A stretch of 39,664 nucleotides of DNA from Pirellulales bacterium (GCA_017853835.1 JAFMIU010000028.1:1-39664); one strand, 5' to 3'. Shown: positions 26,113-34,539, numbered from the stretch's first letter. The notes: generated from the sequence alone by a model not told the origin. Program-made: numbers and translations.

Positions 26113-26460
26113 TCATCCGCGGCGACGGGTGAGCATGAACTCATTGCCTTCGGTGTCGATGCACATCGCGAGATGGGGAGGTTCCCCGTTTTCGGGTTCT
26201 GGCTCCTTCGTGAGCGTGCCCCCGGCAGCCTTCACGGCCTTCCCCCCTTCGATCACATCAGCCACCTGCAGGCTGATGCCGGTCCACGTGCGTTTTCCCT
26301 CGCCACCGGAGTGGATGCCGATCACGGCCCCGGCGATCTCGACCTCGGCGATGACGGGATTTTGCTTGAGGAGTGTTCCGGCAAACGTGTCGCACCAGAA
26401 CCGCACGGCCCGATCCAGGTCCGCGGCCCAGATCACATACTTCACGCGTTCGACGTTCAT
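26113..26460 (-). CDS. VOC (glyoxalase/bleomycin-resistance-like) family protein
   Basis: From ATG 26460, 115 residues, the usual size of a single VOC domain. GAAGGA just upstream supports it over the ATG at 26490. MNVERVKYVIWAADLDRAVRFWCDTFAG is the typical first beta-alpha unit, and IGIHSGGEGKRTWTGISLQVADV, GGTLTKEP and HLAMCIDTEGNEFMLTRR complete the paired beta-alpha-beta-beta-beta modules. The C-terminal ending DTEGNEF carries the Glu that usually binds metal. Function could be glyoxalase-like, dioxygenase-like or drug binding; the sequence does not decide. Confidence 0.88.
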   Translation of the reverse strand: MNVERVKYVIWAADLDRAVRFWCDTFAGTLLKQNPVIAEVEIAGAVIGIHSGGEGKRTWTGISLQVADVIEGGKAVKAAGGTLTKEPEPENGEPPHLAMCIDTEGNEFMLTRRRG

Positions 26461-26538
26461 GGCATCCTTCACCGCACCCGCGATCGACATGACGGCGGGT
26501 GTTTCGGCGTGAGGCTACCACGATTCGGGCAACTCCAG

Positions 26539-26612
26539 TGGGCGAAACCACTCACTGCCCGTTCGTCCCGACGCGAATGGCGGTTTCGTCCCAGGATGCC
26601 CGATTCGTCCCA
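26539..26612. repeat. Degenerate palindromic repeats upstream of a PEP-CTERM gene
   Basis: The stretch contains TGGGCGAAACC at 26539-26549 and its near inverse GGTTTCGTCCCA at 26582-26593, plus two more units ending TTCGTCCCG (26570) and ATTCGTCCCA (26612). The units share the GGGNCGAA core of the better-preserved repeats at 33049-33117 and 34317-34426. They lie about 95-165 bp before the PEP-CTERM start at 26705. Confidence 0.5.
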
Positions 26613-26704
26613 AGGCGCGCCGCCTGATCTGGAGCCATCGGGAACGCGTCGTATAACCGATCCTCCTGACGGTTTTCCTTCGTGTGCATCGAGGAGTTCG
26701 TTCG

Positions 26705-27607
26705 ATGGTCCGTACCAGGTTTTTTTCGTCGACAGGCTTGGCGGTGCTGGCGTTGGCCTCCGCATCGGCCAGCCTGTGGTCGACTCCCACTCCTGCCGCG
26801 ATCATCTTTTCGGATGCCTTCGCGTATGCGGCCGGCTCGCTCTCCGGAAACAACGGCGGTGCCGGGTGGAGCAACGCATGGAATGGAGGCACCAGCCAGG
26901 TCACCGGCTCGCTCCCAGGCACCGGGGGCACGTCGGTGCGAACCTCGAGTGATGCCAGTGTCACGGACCGCATCATGGCGTCGCCACAAACCACCGGATC
27001 GCCCACGTCCTACTACCTGTCGTTCGTGTTCAACGCGAATCCGTTTCCAGCGAGCGGCCAGGGAGATTACGCGGGGGTATCACTGAAAGGAACGGGAACG
27101 TCGTCGGCGAACCTGTTTGTCGGCACGCCAGGAAGCAGCGGTCAGCTTGGATTCGACTGGGCCAACGAAGGTGATGGGCTGTTTGCCGCATCGAATAACA
27201 TGAACTACCTGACGGTGCTCGCCATCAAGCCGGCCCTCACTCCCGGCCGGACGGTCGTCAGCCTCTATGCGTCGACCAACCTGCTCATCAGCGGCAGCTC
27301 GCTCATCGGCGGGACGGCCCTCGCCTCTCTCGAGGGCGATAGTTTCAGTTTTGGCGGAGTGGAAATCGCCGGCGGCTACCCCAGTTCGTCGTCGATCAAC
27401 GTCGCCGGCCTGGCGCTGGCGACGACCGTTGATGAGGCGGTTGGGTTCACCCAGATCGCCGTCCCAGAACCGGGCTCGCTGCTCACGATGGGAGTGGCCG
27501 CCACGCTGCTCGGCGTGCTCACCCTGAATCGCGCTTCCTCCCATCGTCGGCGGTCGATCGAACGGCACGCGACCACTACAGCCCGACCTTCTTCCATGCC
27601 GCTTTGA
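26705..27607 (+). CDS. PEP-CTERM protein 1
   Basis: 300 residues from ATG 26705, with GAGGAG 8 nt upstream. A signal peptide (about 1-33) precedes a beta-rich domain (SDAFAYAAGSLSGNNGGAGWSNAWNGG, then GQGDYAGVSLKGTG), resembling the LamG/concanavalin-like folds of other PEP-CTERM proteins. VPEP at about 253 begins the sorting signal, with a hydrophobic helix and the basic stretch SSHRRR. Exosortase should cut here and place the protein at the surface. Unusually, 17 more residues follow the basic stretch. They come from overlap with the convergent M4 gene (27576-27607). No sigma-54 site was found upstream. Confidence 0.9.
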   Translation: MVRTRFFSSTGLAVLALASASASLWSTPTPAAIIFSDAFAYAAGSLSGNNGGAGWSNAWNGGTSQVTGSLPGTGGTSVRTSSDASVTDRIMASPQTTGSPTSYYLSFVFNANPFPASGQGDYAGVSLKGTGTSSANLFVGTPGSSGQLGFDWANEGDGLFAASNNMNYLTVLAIKPALTPGRTVVSLYASTNLLISGSSLIGGTALASLEGDSFSFGGVEIAGGYPSSSSINVAGLALATTVDEAVGFTQIAVPEPGSLLTMGVAATLLGVLTLNRASSHRRRSIERHATTTARPSSMPL

Positions 27608-28640
27608 CGCATTTTTTGGTCGACGCGTCGAAGCGGTCGCCCGCGATCTGCGCCGTGATCTTCGCGAGATCGGCAAACTGGCTCGTTCGCGAGAGCTGCA
27701 GCATGGCCTCGTACCAGATCGTGCCCGCCGTGCCCCAGGCCGGCCCGCCGAGCGTCTGCGCCACAAGCACGAACGCGCGGTTGGGGATCCCGGAGTTGAT
27801 GTGCACGCCGCCGGCATCGGCCGGACCGATGTAGAGATCCTTCATGTGGGCCGGCTGCGGGTCGGTGCCGAGCGCGGGATCGTCGCGGTAGGCCGTTCCC
27901 GGATGCTCCATGTCGCGGATCCCGCGACGCGTCGGCGCGGGCACGAGCACCTCCTTCCCGATCAGCCAGCTCGCCTCCGTCGCCGATTCCTTCCTCCGCC
28001 ACTGCCGCACAAGGATGCCAAACACGTCGGAGAAGTGCTCGTTGATCGCGCCCGACTGGCCCCGATAGAGGAGATTGCTGGTGAACGACTGCACGCCATG
28101 GGTGAGTTCATGCCCCACCACGTCGAGCGACCGTGTGAAGCACTGAAACACCGCGCCGTCGCCGTCACCGTAGGCCATCTGCGAGCCATCCCAGAAGGCA
28201 TTGTTCATCGGCTGAAAGCGGTCACGGCCGTCGGCCTCCCCCACGTGCACGCTCGAGATGAGCGACATGCCGGCGTCGTCGAGCGAGTTGCGGCCAAACA
28301 CCTCGAAGAAGAAGTCGAACGTGTCGCCTGAGAAGTCGTAGGCCTCGTTCACGGCGGTGTCGGCCGACTTGGTCTCACCCTCGCTCCGCACGAGCCTCCC
28401 CGGAAGCGTGTCGCGTGTGCGGGCGTCATACACGAGCCGGTGCTTCCGGCCGGTGGGAGAGGCCGACACCATCATGGCCGGCATCTGCTGCGCAAACGCC
28501 CGCACGGCCCGGATCGCGGCCGCCCGGGCGAGGTGCACGAGCGCCATCTCCCGGAGCCGCGGATCGTCGCTCCGCGCCAGGGTCTCCACCATGTAGGGCG
28601 GGACGATGCACTGAATCGGACAGCGGCAGGCGCGGCTCAT
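27576..28640 (-). CDS. Protealysin-like M4 metallopeptidase
   Basis: 354 residues. The N-terminal CIVPPYMVETLA is the short propeptide motif of protealysin-type M4 peptidases, replacing the long FTP/PepSY propeptide. The catalytic domain has VVGHELTHGVQ (His177, Glu178, His181) and GAINEHFSDVFG (Glu201), and GGVHINSGIPNRAF carries the conserved His. No signal peptide is seen, as usual for this group, which may be exported by other routes or act inside the cell. An emfourin-type inhibitor gene, normally adjacent to such proteases, lies 18 kb away. Its 3' end overlaps the convergent PEP-CTERM gene by 32 bp. Confidence 0.93.
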   Translation of the reverse strand: MSRACRCPIQCIVPPYMVETLARSDDPRLREMALVHLARAAAIRAVRAFAQQMPAMMVSASPTGRKHRLVYDARTRDTLPGRLVRSEGETKSADTAVNEAYDFSGDTFDFFFEVFGRNSLDDAGMSLISSVHVGEADGRDRFQPMNNAFWDGSQMAYGDGDGAVFQCFTRSLDVVGHELTHGVQSFTSNLLYRGQSGAINEHFSDVFGILVRQWRRKESATEASWLIGKEVLVPAPTRRGIRDMEHPGTAYRDDPALGTDPQPAHMKDLYIGPADAGGVHINSGIPNRAFVLVAQTLGGPAWGTAGTIWYEAMLQLSRTSQFADLAKITAQIAGDRFDASTKKCVKAAWKKVGL

Positions 28641-28781
28641 GACGACCCCCGTGTGAAGGTGCGCAAGGTGCCGGCGACTTCCCGGATTTCGCCGGTGGTG
28701 CTCAATCGATCGGTCGGATCGGCCGATCTGCTTGAATGGTTTTGCCCCCCATGCGAGGCCCCTTGCCCAGGGAGTGAGTCA

Positions 28782-31700
28782 ATGCCGGGACCATGCCATC
28801 GAGCCGCCCTCACCGCGGCGCTTGCGGCGGGCATCGCCACCACGGCCGTCGCCCACGAGTTTGGCCACCTTCTCCGCACGCTGGCCGCCCCGCTCACCGC
28901 CACCCATCGGCTGCCGCCGCCCCCCGAGGGCGATCCCTGCCTGGAAACGCTCGGCCGCCAGATCGGATGGCTCGAACATCACCTCGACTGCTTCGGCACG
29001 ATCGTCGCGAAGGAACCCGACGTGTGGGGCCAGGGGCGGCTCACCCGCGCCCGGATCGAATACGAAGACGAGATGCAGAAGCAGCTCGGCCTGTTCACGG
29101 AGCGCACCAGCGCCTCCATTCGCCGAAGCGACCAGGCGTTTCTTGGCATGGCCCTCGCGATCCAATCAGCTTCGGGCAGCCGTCGCACGCCCCAGGAAAC
29201 CGCCGTGCCCGACGCCAGCGGCTCGGCGAGCGTGATCAACACGATCCAAGGCATGCTGCCAACCACCAACGAGGCGGCCGCCCGTGCCGACGCCGTCACG
29301 ATCGCCCGCACCGCCCCGTTCGCCACCCCGGCCAACCCCGGCGGCATCCGGTTTGACGACGAGCCGCTCGCCCTCGAGCCGACGGTGCATCTCGACCAGC
29401 TTTCCCGCTACCTCAACCATCTCAACGAACTCCGCCGGGTCAACGAAGGCGACGACTCATCCGATGCGCCGGGCTACGCGCTCGCGCTCGTGCGGCTTCC
29501 CGTGTCGATCACTCCTGGCGGCCGCACCCGCAAGGGGCATGGCGCCGAGATCACGGTGATCGCCGAGCCATGCCTCGGCGACGACCTCCTCCCGACCACC
29601 TTCCGCAGCCTCGTCGTCAACGACCTCGTCGACATCATCGCCCCAGCCCTCACCTGGGCCGTGAACGACCACGAGTGTCTCTCCTGGGCGTCGACGATCG
29701 TGCAGCCGGCGGCGTCACCACCGCAGCGCCAGGGGGTGATGGCTGCGATGCAGTCGCTCCGCGCCAAACTTCCCGCCGCCTCGCCCTCGATGGCACCGAG
29801 TCTGAAAACCCGCCGCTCGCGGCTGCCGATTCCCTTTTCCCAGCTCGTCGACGTGGCGGGGGTCGAACAGATCGCGATCCTGATCCGCGACACGCACGCG
29901 GCGCTGGCCACCCATCCCGAAACCCGTCCGTGCATCGACTACATGCAGGTGCGCGGACTGCTCGCCGAGGAGCTCGAAGCGGCCTACGACTTCCTCGCCA
30001 TCGACAGCCATCGGGATCTGTGGCAGGAGCTCCCGGAATGGAACCTTGCCACGCTCGTTCGCGGGCGGCAATCCCGTGAGCTGGCCGCCCTCCGATGCCG
30101 TTTCTTCTCCGCCGTGGGCACGGGCGACGAGGCCGGCCTCGAGCTGATCGGCCACGAGGCGAACGAGGACGCCGGCCCCTGCTGCGAACGGCCCCAGCCC
30201 ATGCCACCGATCTGCCGTTCGACCACCGCCGTCCTCGCCTGGGCGATCCTGGTGGAGTCGGCGCTGCTCAACGACCGGCTCATCACCGACACCCGTGAGG
30301 CGGCCACGGCTCGCGGCCACGCTCCGCTCCATGGCGGCTGCGCGGGCCCCTTCTTCGGCCCCGACCCGGCTCCCGATGCGAGGGCTGCCTTCGCCTCGTA
30401 TGTCCGCACCCGCTGGCCCATCCGGGTTTTCGCCCTCGATCCGGTGCGGGACGAGCAGAACGTCGACGACGCCTACGCGCGTCGCCGCGAGCTCCAGATC
30501 GCGATGGCGATGGCCTCGGCCAACGGCCGGCTCAACGCTCAGGCGATGCAGCGATACACGCGACGCCTGGAGCTCGACATGGCCACGATCCAGCTCAACC
30601 AGACGGCCGTGGGCTTTTCCCATGGCGCCGACACGTTTGGCTGGCGGTTCTATCCGCGGGTGCAAACGCCGCCGACACGGGGCGGCCTGTCCACCCTCGG
30701 CGAGACGATCTGCGGCCCCACGTCCGACGCCGATCTGGCCCAGCGGCAGATCGAGCCTGGGCAACGGGAGTGCGTGGCGCTCGTGGTGCTGCCGGCATTC
30801 GTGCCGTGGGTCACGCTCGATGTCCGCACCTCCTGGTTCTCGCTCACCCATCCCAAGCAGATCGATCCCGACATGACGCAGTCTCTCACACTCTCGCGGG
30901 CGGTGAAGGCGATGCACACCACCGCCGATGCCTGCGGCCGCTGCACGCACCTCTATCGTGACGGCGAACTCGCCCGACTGCTCCGTGTGGCCGACCAGCT
31001 CGAACGCGCCCTGCCGCTCCAGACGCTGCAGGCGCACATTCCGCACGAGAACACAGCCGGCGGCTTCGAGCTCTTCAATGCCGGGATCACCGATCTCGCC
31101 CCCGAACTGCTCGGCTGGTACGGCGCCCCGGGCATCGATCCGTCGGCGACCACGTCGCTCTTCCTCATCGGCAAAGGCTTCAGCGTTCACGACACGCGGG
31201 TGGTCGTCGGGGGCAAGCCGGCGCGGTTCCGACTCCTCAGCCGCGAGATCATGCAGGTGGAGGTGCCGGCGGGGGTGGCGACGGTGGCGGCGGCGCCACA
31301 CCGCACCGATCTGGCCCTCGCACGCACCGGACCGCTCGTGCTGGCGACCGCCAGCGAACCGCTTCCCGAACCCAGGGACGCGATCCAACTGCCGGCCCCA
31401 TGCGACGACTGCGATGCCTCCGCCCCCGCATGCCTCGTCGAGTGCAACCGTCGCGAAGCGGTGGAACTCCACGTGGCCACGCCCTACGGCGTGACCGGCA
31501 GCCTGATGGTGCCGGTGGAGCGCCGGCATGCCGGCGAGGCGTCGTCGCTCTCGTTCGCCGCGTCGTGCACGATCGGCCTGACGTTTGCCGTCACCAAGGC
31601 CACCGATTCGAAGGCGGAAACGGCGAAGGTGGACGAGTTTTTCTCCTCCACCTGCGACGCGATCGCGATCACCGTGCCACGATCCTTCATCCCTCCCGCC

Positions 31701-32078
31701 AAGGCGGAACTGCGGCTCCTCGTGCGCGACACCTCGACGAACGAGACGGCGGCGGTGTTTTCGTGGGACAACCCGTTCTTCGACGCCCGCCGCGGCGGCT
31801 ACGTGCTCGCGGGAGCCGATCTCCGAAACTTCGTGGGCGACACGTCGCGGCCCGCCACCGACAAAACGCTGCGGGGCGCCGTGAAACCCTACCTCGACGC
31901 CCTTCTCATGCGAGGCGAACTGGCCGACGACGGCGACACCGTGACGCTCGGCATGGCCGCCTCGCTCGTGTCGGCAGGCTACGAGGTGCCGATTGGCGGC
32001 GAGCTTGCCGTGCGGATCACCCGCCGCGGCAAGACGATCGCCGAGCCGACCGCCGACGCTACGGCCGAAGGGCCATGA
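28782..32078 (+). CDS. Very large secreted protein, unknown function
   Basis: 1098 residues from ATG 28782, with GGGAG 8 nt before it; a longer reading of the frame through the M4 gene is rejected. Possible signal peptide (about 1-24). The N-terminal half is alpha-helical and Arg-rich (GRQIGWLEHHLDCFGTIVAKEPDVWGQGRL, SLRAKLPAASP). Later parts include IGKGFSVHDTRVVVGGKPARFRLLS, which resembles an IPT/TIG-type Ig fold, a Cys-rich stretch (CDDCDASAPACLVECNRR) and a final beta-rich region. No catalytic motif is recognised. Long secreted proteins of this kind are frequent in planctomycetes. Divergent from the M4 gene. Confidence 0.7.
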   Translation: MPGPCHRAALTAALAAGIATTAVAHEFGHLLRTLAAPLTATHRLPPPPEGDPCLETLGRQIGWLEHHLDCFGTIVAKEPDVWGQGRLTRARIEYEDEMQKQLGLFTERTSASIRRSDQAFLGMALAIQSASGSRRTPQETAVPDASGSASVINTIQGMLPTTNEAAARADAVTIARTAPFATPANPGGIRFDDEPLALEPTVHLDQLSRYLNHLNELRRVNEGDDSSDAPGYALALVRLPVSITPGGRTRKGHGAEITVIAEPCLGDDLLPTTFRSLVVNDLVDIIAPALTWAVNDHECLSWASTIVQPAASPPQRQGVMAAMQSLRAKLPAASPSMAPSLKTRRSRLPIPFSQLVDVAGVEQIAILIRDTHAALATHPETRPCIDYMQVRGLLAEELEAAYDFLAIDSHRDLWQELPEWNLATLVRGRQSRELAALRCRFFSAVGTGDEAGLELIGHEANEDAGPCCERPQPMPPICRSTTAVLAWAILVESALLNDRLITDTREAATARGHAPLHGGCAGPFFGPDPAPDARAAFASYVRTRWPIRVFALDPVRDEQNVDDAYARRRELQIAMAMASANGRLNAQAMQRYTRRLELDMATIQLNQTAVGFSHGADTFGWRFYPRVQTPPTRGGLSTLGETICGPTSDADLAQRQIEPGQRECVALVVLPAFVPWVTLDVRTSWFSLTHPKQIDPDMTQSLTLSRAVKAMHTTADACGRCTHLYRDGELARLLRVADQLERALPLQTLQAHIPHENTAGGFELFNAGITDLAPELLGWYGAPGIDPSATTSLFLIGKGFSVHDTRVVVGGKPARFRLLSREIMQVEVPAGVATVAAAPHRTDLALARTGPLVLATASEPLPEPRDAIQLPAPCDDCDASAPACLVECNRREAVELHVATPYGVTGSLMVPVERRHAGEASSLSFAASCTIGLTFAVTKATDSKAETAKVDEFFSSTCDAIAITVPRSFIPPAKAELRLLVRDTSTNETAAVFSWDNPFFDARRGGYVLAGADLRNFVGDTSRPATDKTLRGAVKPYLDALLMRGELADDGDTVTLGMAASLVSAGYEVPIGGELAVRITRRGKTIAEPTADATAEGP

Positions 32079-32101
32079 CCGGCGCGGGCCCGCATACGGG
32101 C

Positions 32102-32860
32102 TCAGGCAGGAGACGATTCCGTGCGCCGCCCGCGACGCAGCCTCGTGCCGATCCACACGACGCCGATGCCGGCCAGCACCAGCGTCGCTGGCTCGGGCAC
32201 GAGTCGCACCTCGTTGAACTGAAACGACGTCGCGGTGCCAGTGCCAGCCGGCACCTGAACCGTCATCGACATGGCCGTCACCTGGGAGAGATTGGGCGTG
32301 CCGAGGTGGCTCACATACGACAGCAGGGCCATGCCTGACGTGGGGCTCGGCGGGACCGAGGCTTGATACAACGCCGACCCGCCTCCCGTGGTCAGGATCT
32401 CGAAGACGATCGTCCGGGCGCCCGCGGGAAACTGCAGATTCGAGTAGTCGACCTGAATCGCATACCCCTGGTAGGCGGAGGAGCCGATGGCGGTTTCCAG
32501 ATCGTAGGCTCCTGACGTGGCCCACGTGGATGTTCCCCAGAAGATGTCCAAATCCGTCAGCGGAGCCGCTCCGGTGACGAGCGTGTTGTAGGCGCCGGCT
32601 GAAGGCGACACTTCAGCCTGCACATTTTGACCAGACGACAGTGCCGAGGCCGTGGCCACGCGGATTTCGCGATCACCACTCAGCGTCGCTGCGGTGCCCG
32701 ACACCGAGAGCGCGGTCGTGCCGGAGGTGGATGTGAGCAGCAGGCTCTGGGAACCGGAGTTGAACGTGTCGAGCGTGAGCACGGCAGCCGCGCCCGACCC
32801 CGTCATCCCTGCAGCAGCGACCACCGACCACGCCACGGTGGCCCAGACAGAACGATTCAT
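32102..32860 (-). CDS. PEP-CTERM protein 2
   Basis: 252 residues from ATG 32860, with GGAG 9 nt upstream. Signal peptide (about 1-25), then a beta-rich domain (TFNSGSQSLLLTSTSG, DREIRVATASA, SNLQFPAGARTIVFEILTTGGG, TATSFQFNEVRL) and the sorting signal VPEP at about 221 with a hydrophobic helix and the basic cluster RLRRGRR. The short tail after it is TESSPA. A near-consensus sigma-54 promoter precedes the gene at 32921-32936 and three palindromic repeat units lie further upstream. The exosortase that would process it is not in this window. Confidence 0.9.
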   Translation of the reverse strand: MNRSVWATVAWSVVAAAGMTGSGAAAVLTLDTFNSGSQSLLLTSTSGTTALSVSGTAATLSGDREIRVATASALSSGQNVQAEVSPSAGAYNTLVTGAAPLTDLDIFWGTSTWATSGAYDLETAIGSSAYQGYAIQVDYSNLQFPAGARTIVFEILTTGGGSALYQASVPPSPTSGMALLSYVSHLGTPNLSQVTAMSMTVQVPAGTGTATSFQFNEVRLVPEPATLVLAGIGVVWIGTRLRRGRRTESSPA

Positions 32861-32920
32861 TCCCGAGTTCTCCAGATGGTGATGCCGATCGAATGTCACG
32901 ACGGTCCCGCCCAACGAGCT

Positions 32921-32936
32921 GCAAATCTCATGCCAC
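32921..32936 (-). promoter_or_regulatory. Sigma-54 (-24/-12) promoter for PEP-CTERM protein 2
   Basis: Read on the minus strand: TGGCATGAGATTTGCA, that is, TGGCAT-N5-TTGCA against the consensus TGGCAC-N5-TTGC[AT]. The invariant GG and GC are present at the correct 10-bp separation. It predicts transcription starting near 32909, about 50 nt before the ATG at 32860. Confidence 0.72.
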
Positions 32937-33048
32937 GCGTCTTGCCGCGAGCCCTCACATGGCGTGGTGGGAGAGAGCGACGATTTTCCCCTGGGAAAAG
33001 CACACCCGTGCTGCCGGACGTGCCCCTGTCGCAAGGATCGAGCACCAA

Positions 33049-33117
33049 CCCAGTGGGGCGTTTCGCCCCAGGCACCTGGTGCGAAACGCTCCACCGCCGG
33101 TGGGGCATTTCGCACCA
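33049..33117. repeat. Three units of the 22-bp palindromic repeat
   Basis: Units: 33049-33070 (reverse), 33077-33098 (forward) and 33096-33117 (reverse). Each contains the core TGGNGCGAARYGCNCCA in forward or reverse orientation. The first is a perfect hairpin (GGGGCG / CGCCCC); the last two are inverted and pair with each other over about 20 bp. They lie 140-208 bp upstream of the predicted sigma-54 start site. A separate TTTTCCCCTGGGAAAA palindrome lies near 32983-32998. Confidence 0.7.
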
Positions 33118-33128
33118 GTGCGGGCGAG

Positions 33129-34076
33129 TCACCCGCCGTTGACCACGTTGGTTGGCGTGCCGGCGATGAACGCCGCGAGGTTGGCGGCGGCCACGTCGAT
33201 GAGGCGACGCCGGGCCTCGCGGGTTGCCCAGGCCAGGTGGGGCGTGATCACGCAGTTGGGGGCCGTGAGCAGCGGATTGGACGCTGCGGGCGGCTCCACC
33301 GACAGCACATCGAGCGCAGCCCCCGCGATGAGGCCGTCGTTCAAGGCGGCGGCGAGCGCCGTCTCGTCGACGAGCGGGCCTCGGGCGGTGTTCACGAGAA
33401 ACGCGGTCGGCTTCATGAGGGCGAGGCGTCTGGCATCGACAAGCCCCTGCGTCTCGGGTGTCAGGGGGCAATGAAGGCTCACGACGTCGCTCTCCCGAAA
33501 GAGCGTGTCGAGGTCGACGCACGCGGGATCGCCGCCGACCTGCCGGCGGTGATAGAGGATGCGCATCCCCATCGCCCGCCCCACCTCGGCCACGCCTCGA
33601 CCGATCCGCCCGTAGCCGACGATGCCGAGGGTGCGGCCGGCGAGTTCCACGAGTTCGCCATCCCAATAGCAGAAATCGGGAGAGGAGGCCCAGCGGCCCT
33701 CATGCACGGTGCGGTCGTGGTGCCCGACGCGGTTGGTCAGTTCCAGCAGCAGCGCCCACGCCGCCTGCACCACGTTGGGCGTGCTGTATTCCGGCACGTT
33801 GCACACCGGGATGCCCCGCTCACGGGCCGCGGCCACGTCGACGATGTTGGAGCCGGTGGCCAGCACGCCCACATACGCCAATCGTGGCAAGGCCGTGATC
33901 TGATCGCGACCGAGGATGGCCTTGTTGGTGAGGACCGCGTCGGCGTCCGCCGCCCGGGCGGCCACTTCATGGGGAGGCGTGCGGTCAAACACCACGAGGC
34001 TTCCAAGCCGCTCGAGAGGCTCCCAGGAAACATCACCAGGGTTGGTCGTCAGACCGTCGAGGATCACGATGCGCAT
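33129..34076 (-). CDS. D-2-hydroxyacid dehydrogenase (glycerate/hydroxypyruvate reductase type)
   Basis: 315 residues, typical length. The NAD motif GYGRIGRG is at 154-161 within the second Rossmann domain; catalytic Arg232 (NTARGP), Glu261 (VLSVEPP) and His280 (TPHLAWAT) are all present, and LATGSNIVDVAAARERGIPVCN is the usual substrate-loop region. It reduces a 2-keto acid such as hydroxypyruvate or glyoxylate to the D-hydroxyacid with NAD(P)H, in the cytoplasm. The order of the blocks matches HprA-like enzymes; substrate is not decided. The gene has no operon partner visible; a palindrome cluster follows its stop. Confidence 0.95.
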   Translation of the reverse strand: MRIVILDGLTTNPGDVSWEPLERLGSLVVFDRTPPHEVAARAADADAVLTNKAILGRDQITALPRLAYVGVLATGSNIVDVAAARERGIPVCNVPEYSTPNVVQAAWALLLELTNRVGHHDRTVHEGRWASSPDFCYWDGELVELAGRTLGIVGYGRIGRGVAEVGRAMGMRILYHRRQVGGDPACVDLDTLFRESDVVSLHCPLTPETQGLVDARRLALMKPTAFLVNTARGPLVDETALAAALNDGLIAGAALDVLSVEPPAASNPLLTAPNCVITPHLAWATREARRRLIDVAAANLAAFIAGTPTNVVNGG

Positions 34077-34263
34077 GAGGTCAGCATAACCCCGGCGGGG
34101 TCGTCAGCAATCACCGACGACGGCATACCAGGAAGGCGGCACACCCCATCGTGATCGCCGCGATTCCGATGTTGTGATCGAGAACAACCTGATTGATACC
34201 GGAGCCGGGAGCGTCGAAGGCGAGAGACCGGGGACGATTGGACGTGCCCGCCCCGGTGTTGAA

Positions 34264-34303
34264 GCCGGAAGACTGGTGCCGAGGTGCCAGTGACCGGGCT
34301 ATC
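34264..34303 (+). repeat. Dispersed element, copy C (partial)
   Basis: GCCGGAAGAC then TGGTGCCGAGGTGCCAG and TGACCGGGCTATC match the 3' half of the 74-bp element found at 24252-24325 and 36682-36755, with clearly more differences than those two share. It lies on the plus strand, in the same orientation as copy B, on the other side of the autotransporter-type gene. Confidence 0.6.
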
Positions 34304-34316
34304 GGTAACCGTGCAT

Positions 34317-34426
34317 GGGAGTGGTGCACTTCACTCCAGGGAGTGGTGCACTTCGCTCCAGGGAGTGGTGCACTTCGCTCCAGGGAGTGGTGCACTTCGC
34401 TCCAGGGAGTGGTGCACTTCGCTCCA
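34317..34426. repeat. Five tandem copies of a 22-bp palindromic repeat
   Basis: Five head-to-tail units of 22 bp (GGGAGTGGTGCACTTCGCTC plus CA), identical except for one base in the first (CACT for CGCT). Each unit forms an imperfect palindrome (GGAG / CTCC arms around GTGCAC) and in reverse carries the core TGGNGCGAARYGCNCCA seen at 33049-33117. Since 22 is not a multiple of 3, it is not coding. It lies 125-234 bp upstream of the sigma-54 start site predicted for the next gene. Confidence 0.9.
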
Positions 34427-34523
34427 CCCCCTCTCGAGGGTGAGCGCCGAGGGAGCCACAACAAACATCACAAAAACGCAAGGAAACGGTGATCTCAGAG
34501 CTTCTCCCGCAATTTACCCGCGA

Positions 34524-34539
34524 TTGGCACGCCATTTGC
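34524..34539 (+). promoter_or_regulatory. Sigma-54 (-24/-12) promoter for the autotransporter-type gene
   Basis: TTGGCACGCCATTTGC fits the consensus YTGGCACG-N4-TTGC[AT] at every defined position except the base after TTGC (G). GG at 34526-34527 and GC at 34538-34539 have the required spacing, predicting transcription from near 34551, 42 nt before the ATG at 34593. Chance occurrence of so complete a match in a 200-bp promoter region is very low. Confidence 0.85.

Noticed and set aside
29715..32525. A 936-codon open frame on the minus strand opposite the 1098-residue protein
   Set aside because: Same low-complexity shadow composition, and it also crosses the next gene's coding strand in the wrong frame.
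34317..34426. Tandem 22-bp repeat as a CRISPR array or plasmid iterons
   Set aside because: There are no spacers between units, so it is not CRISPR; no replication-initiator gene adjoins it, so iterons are unlikely.
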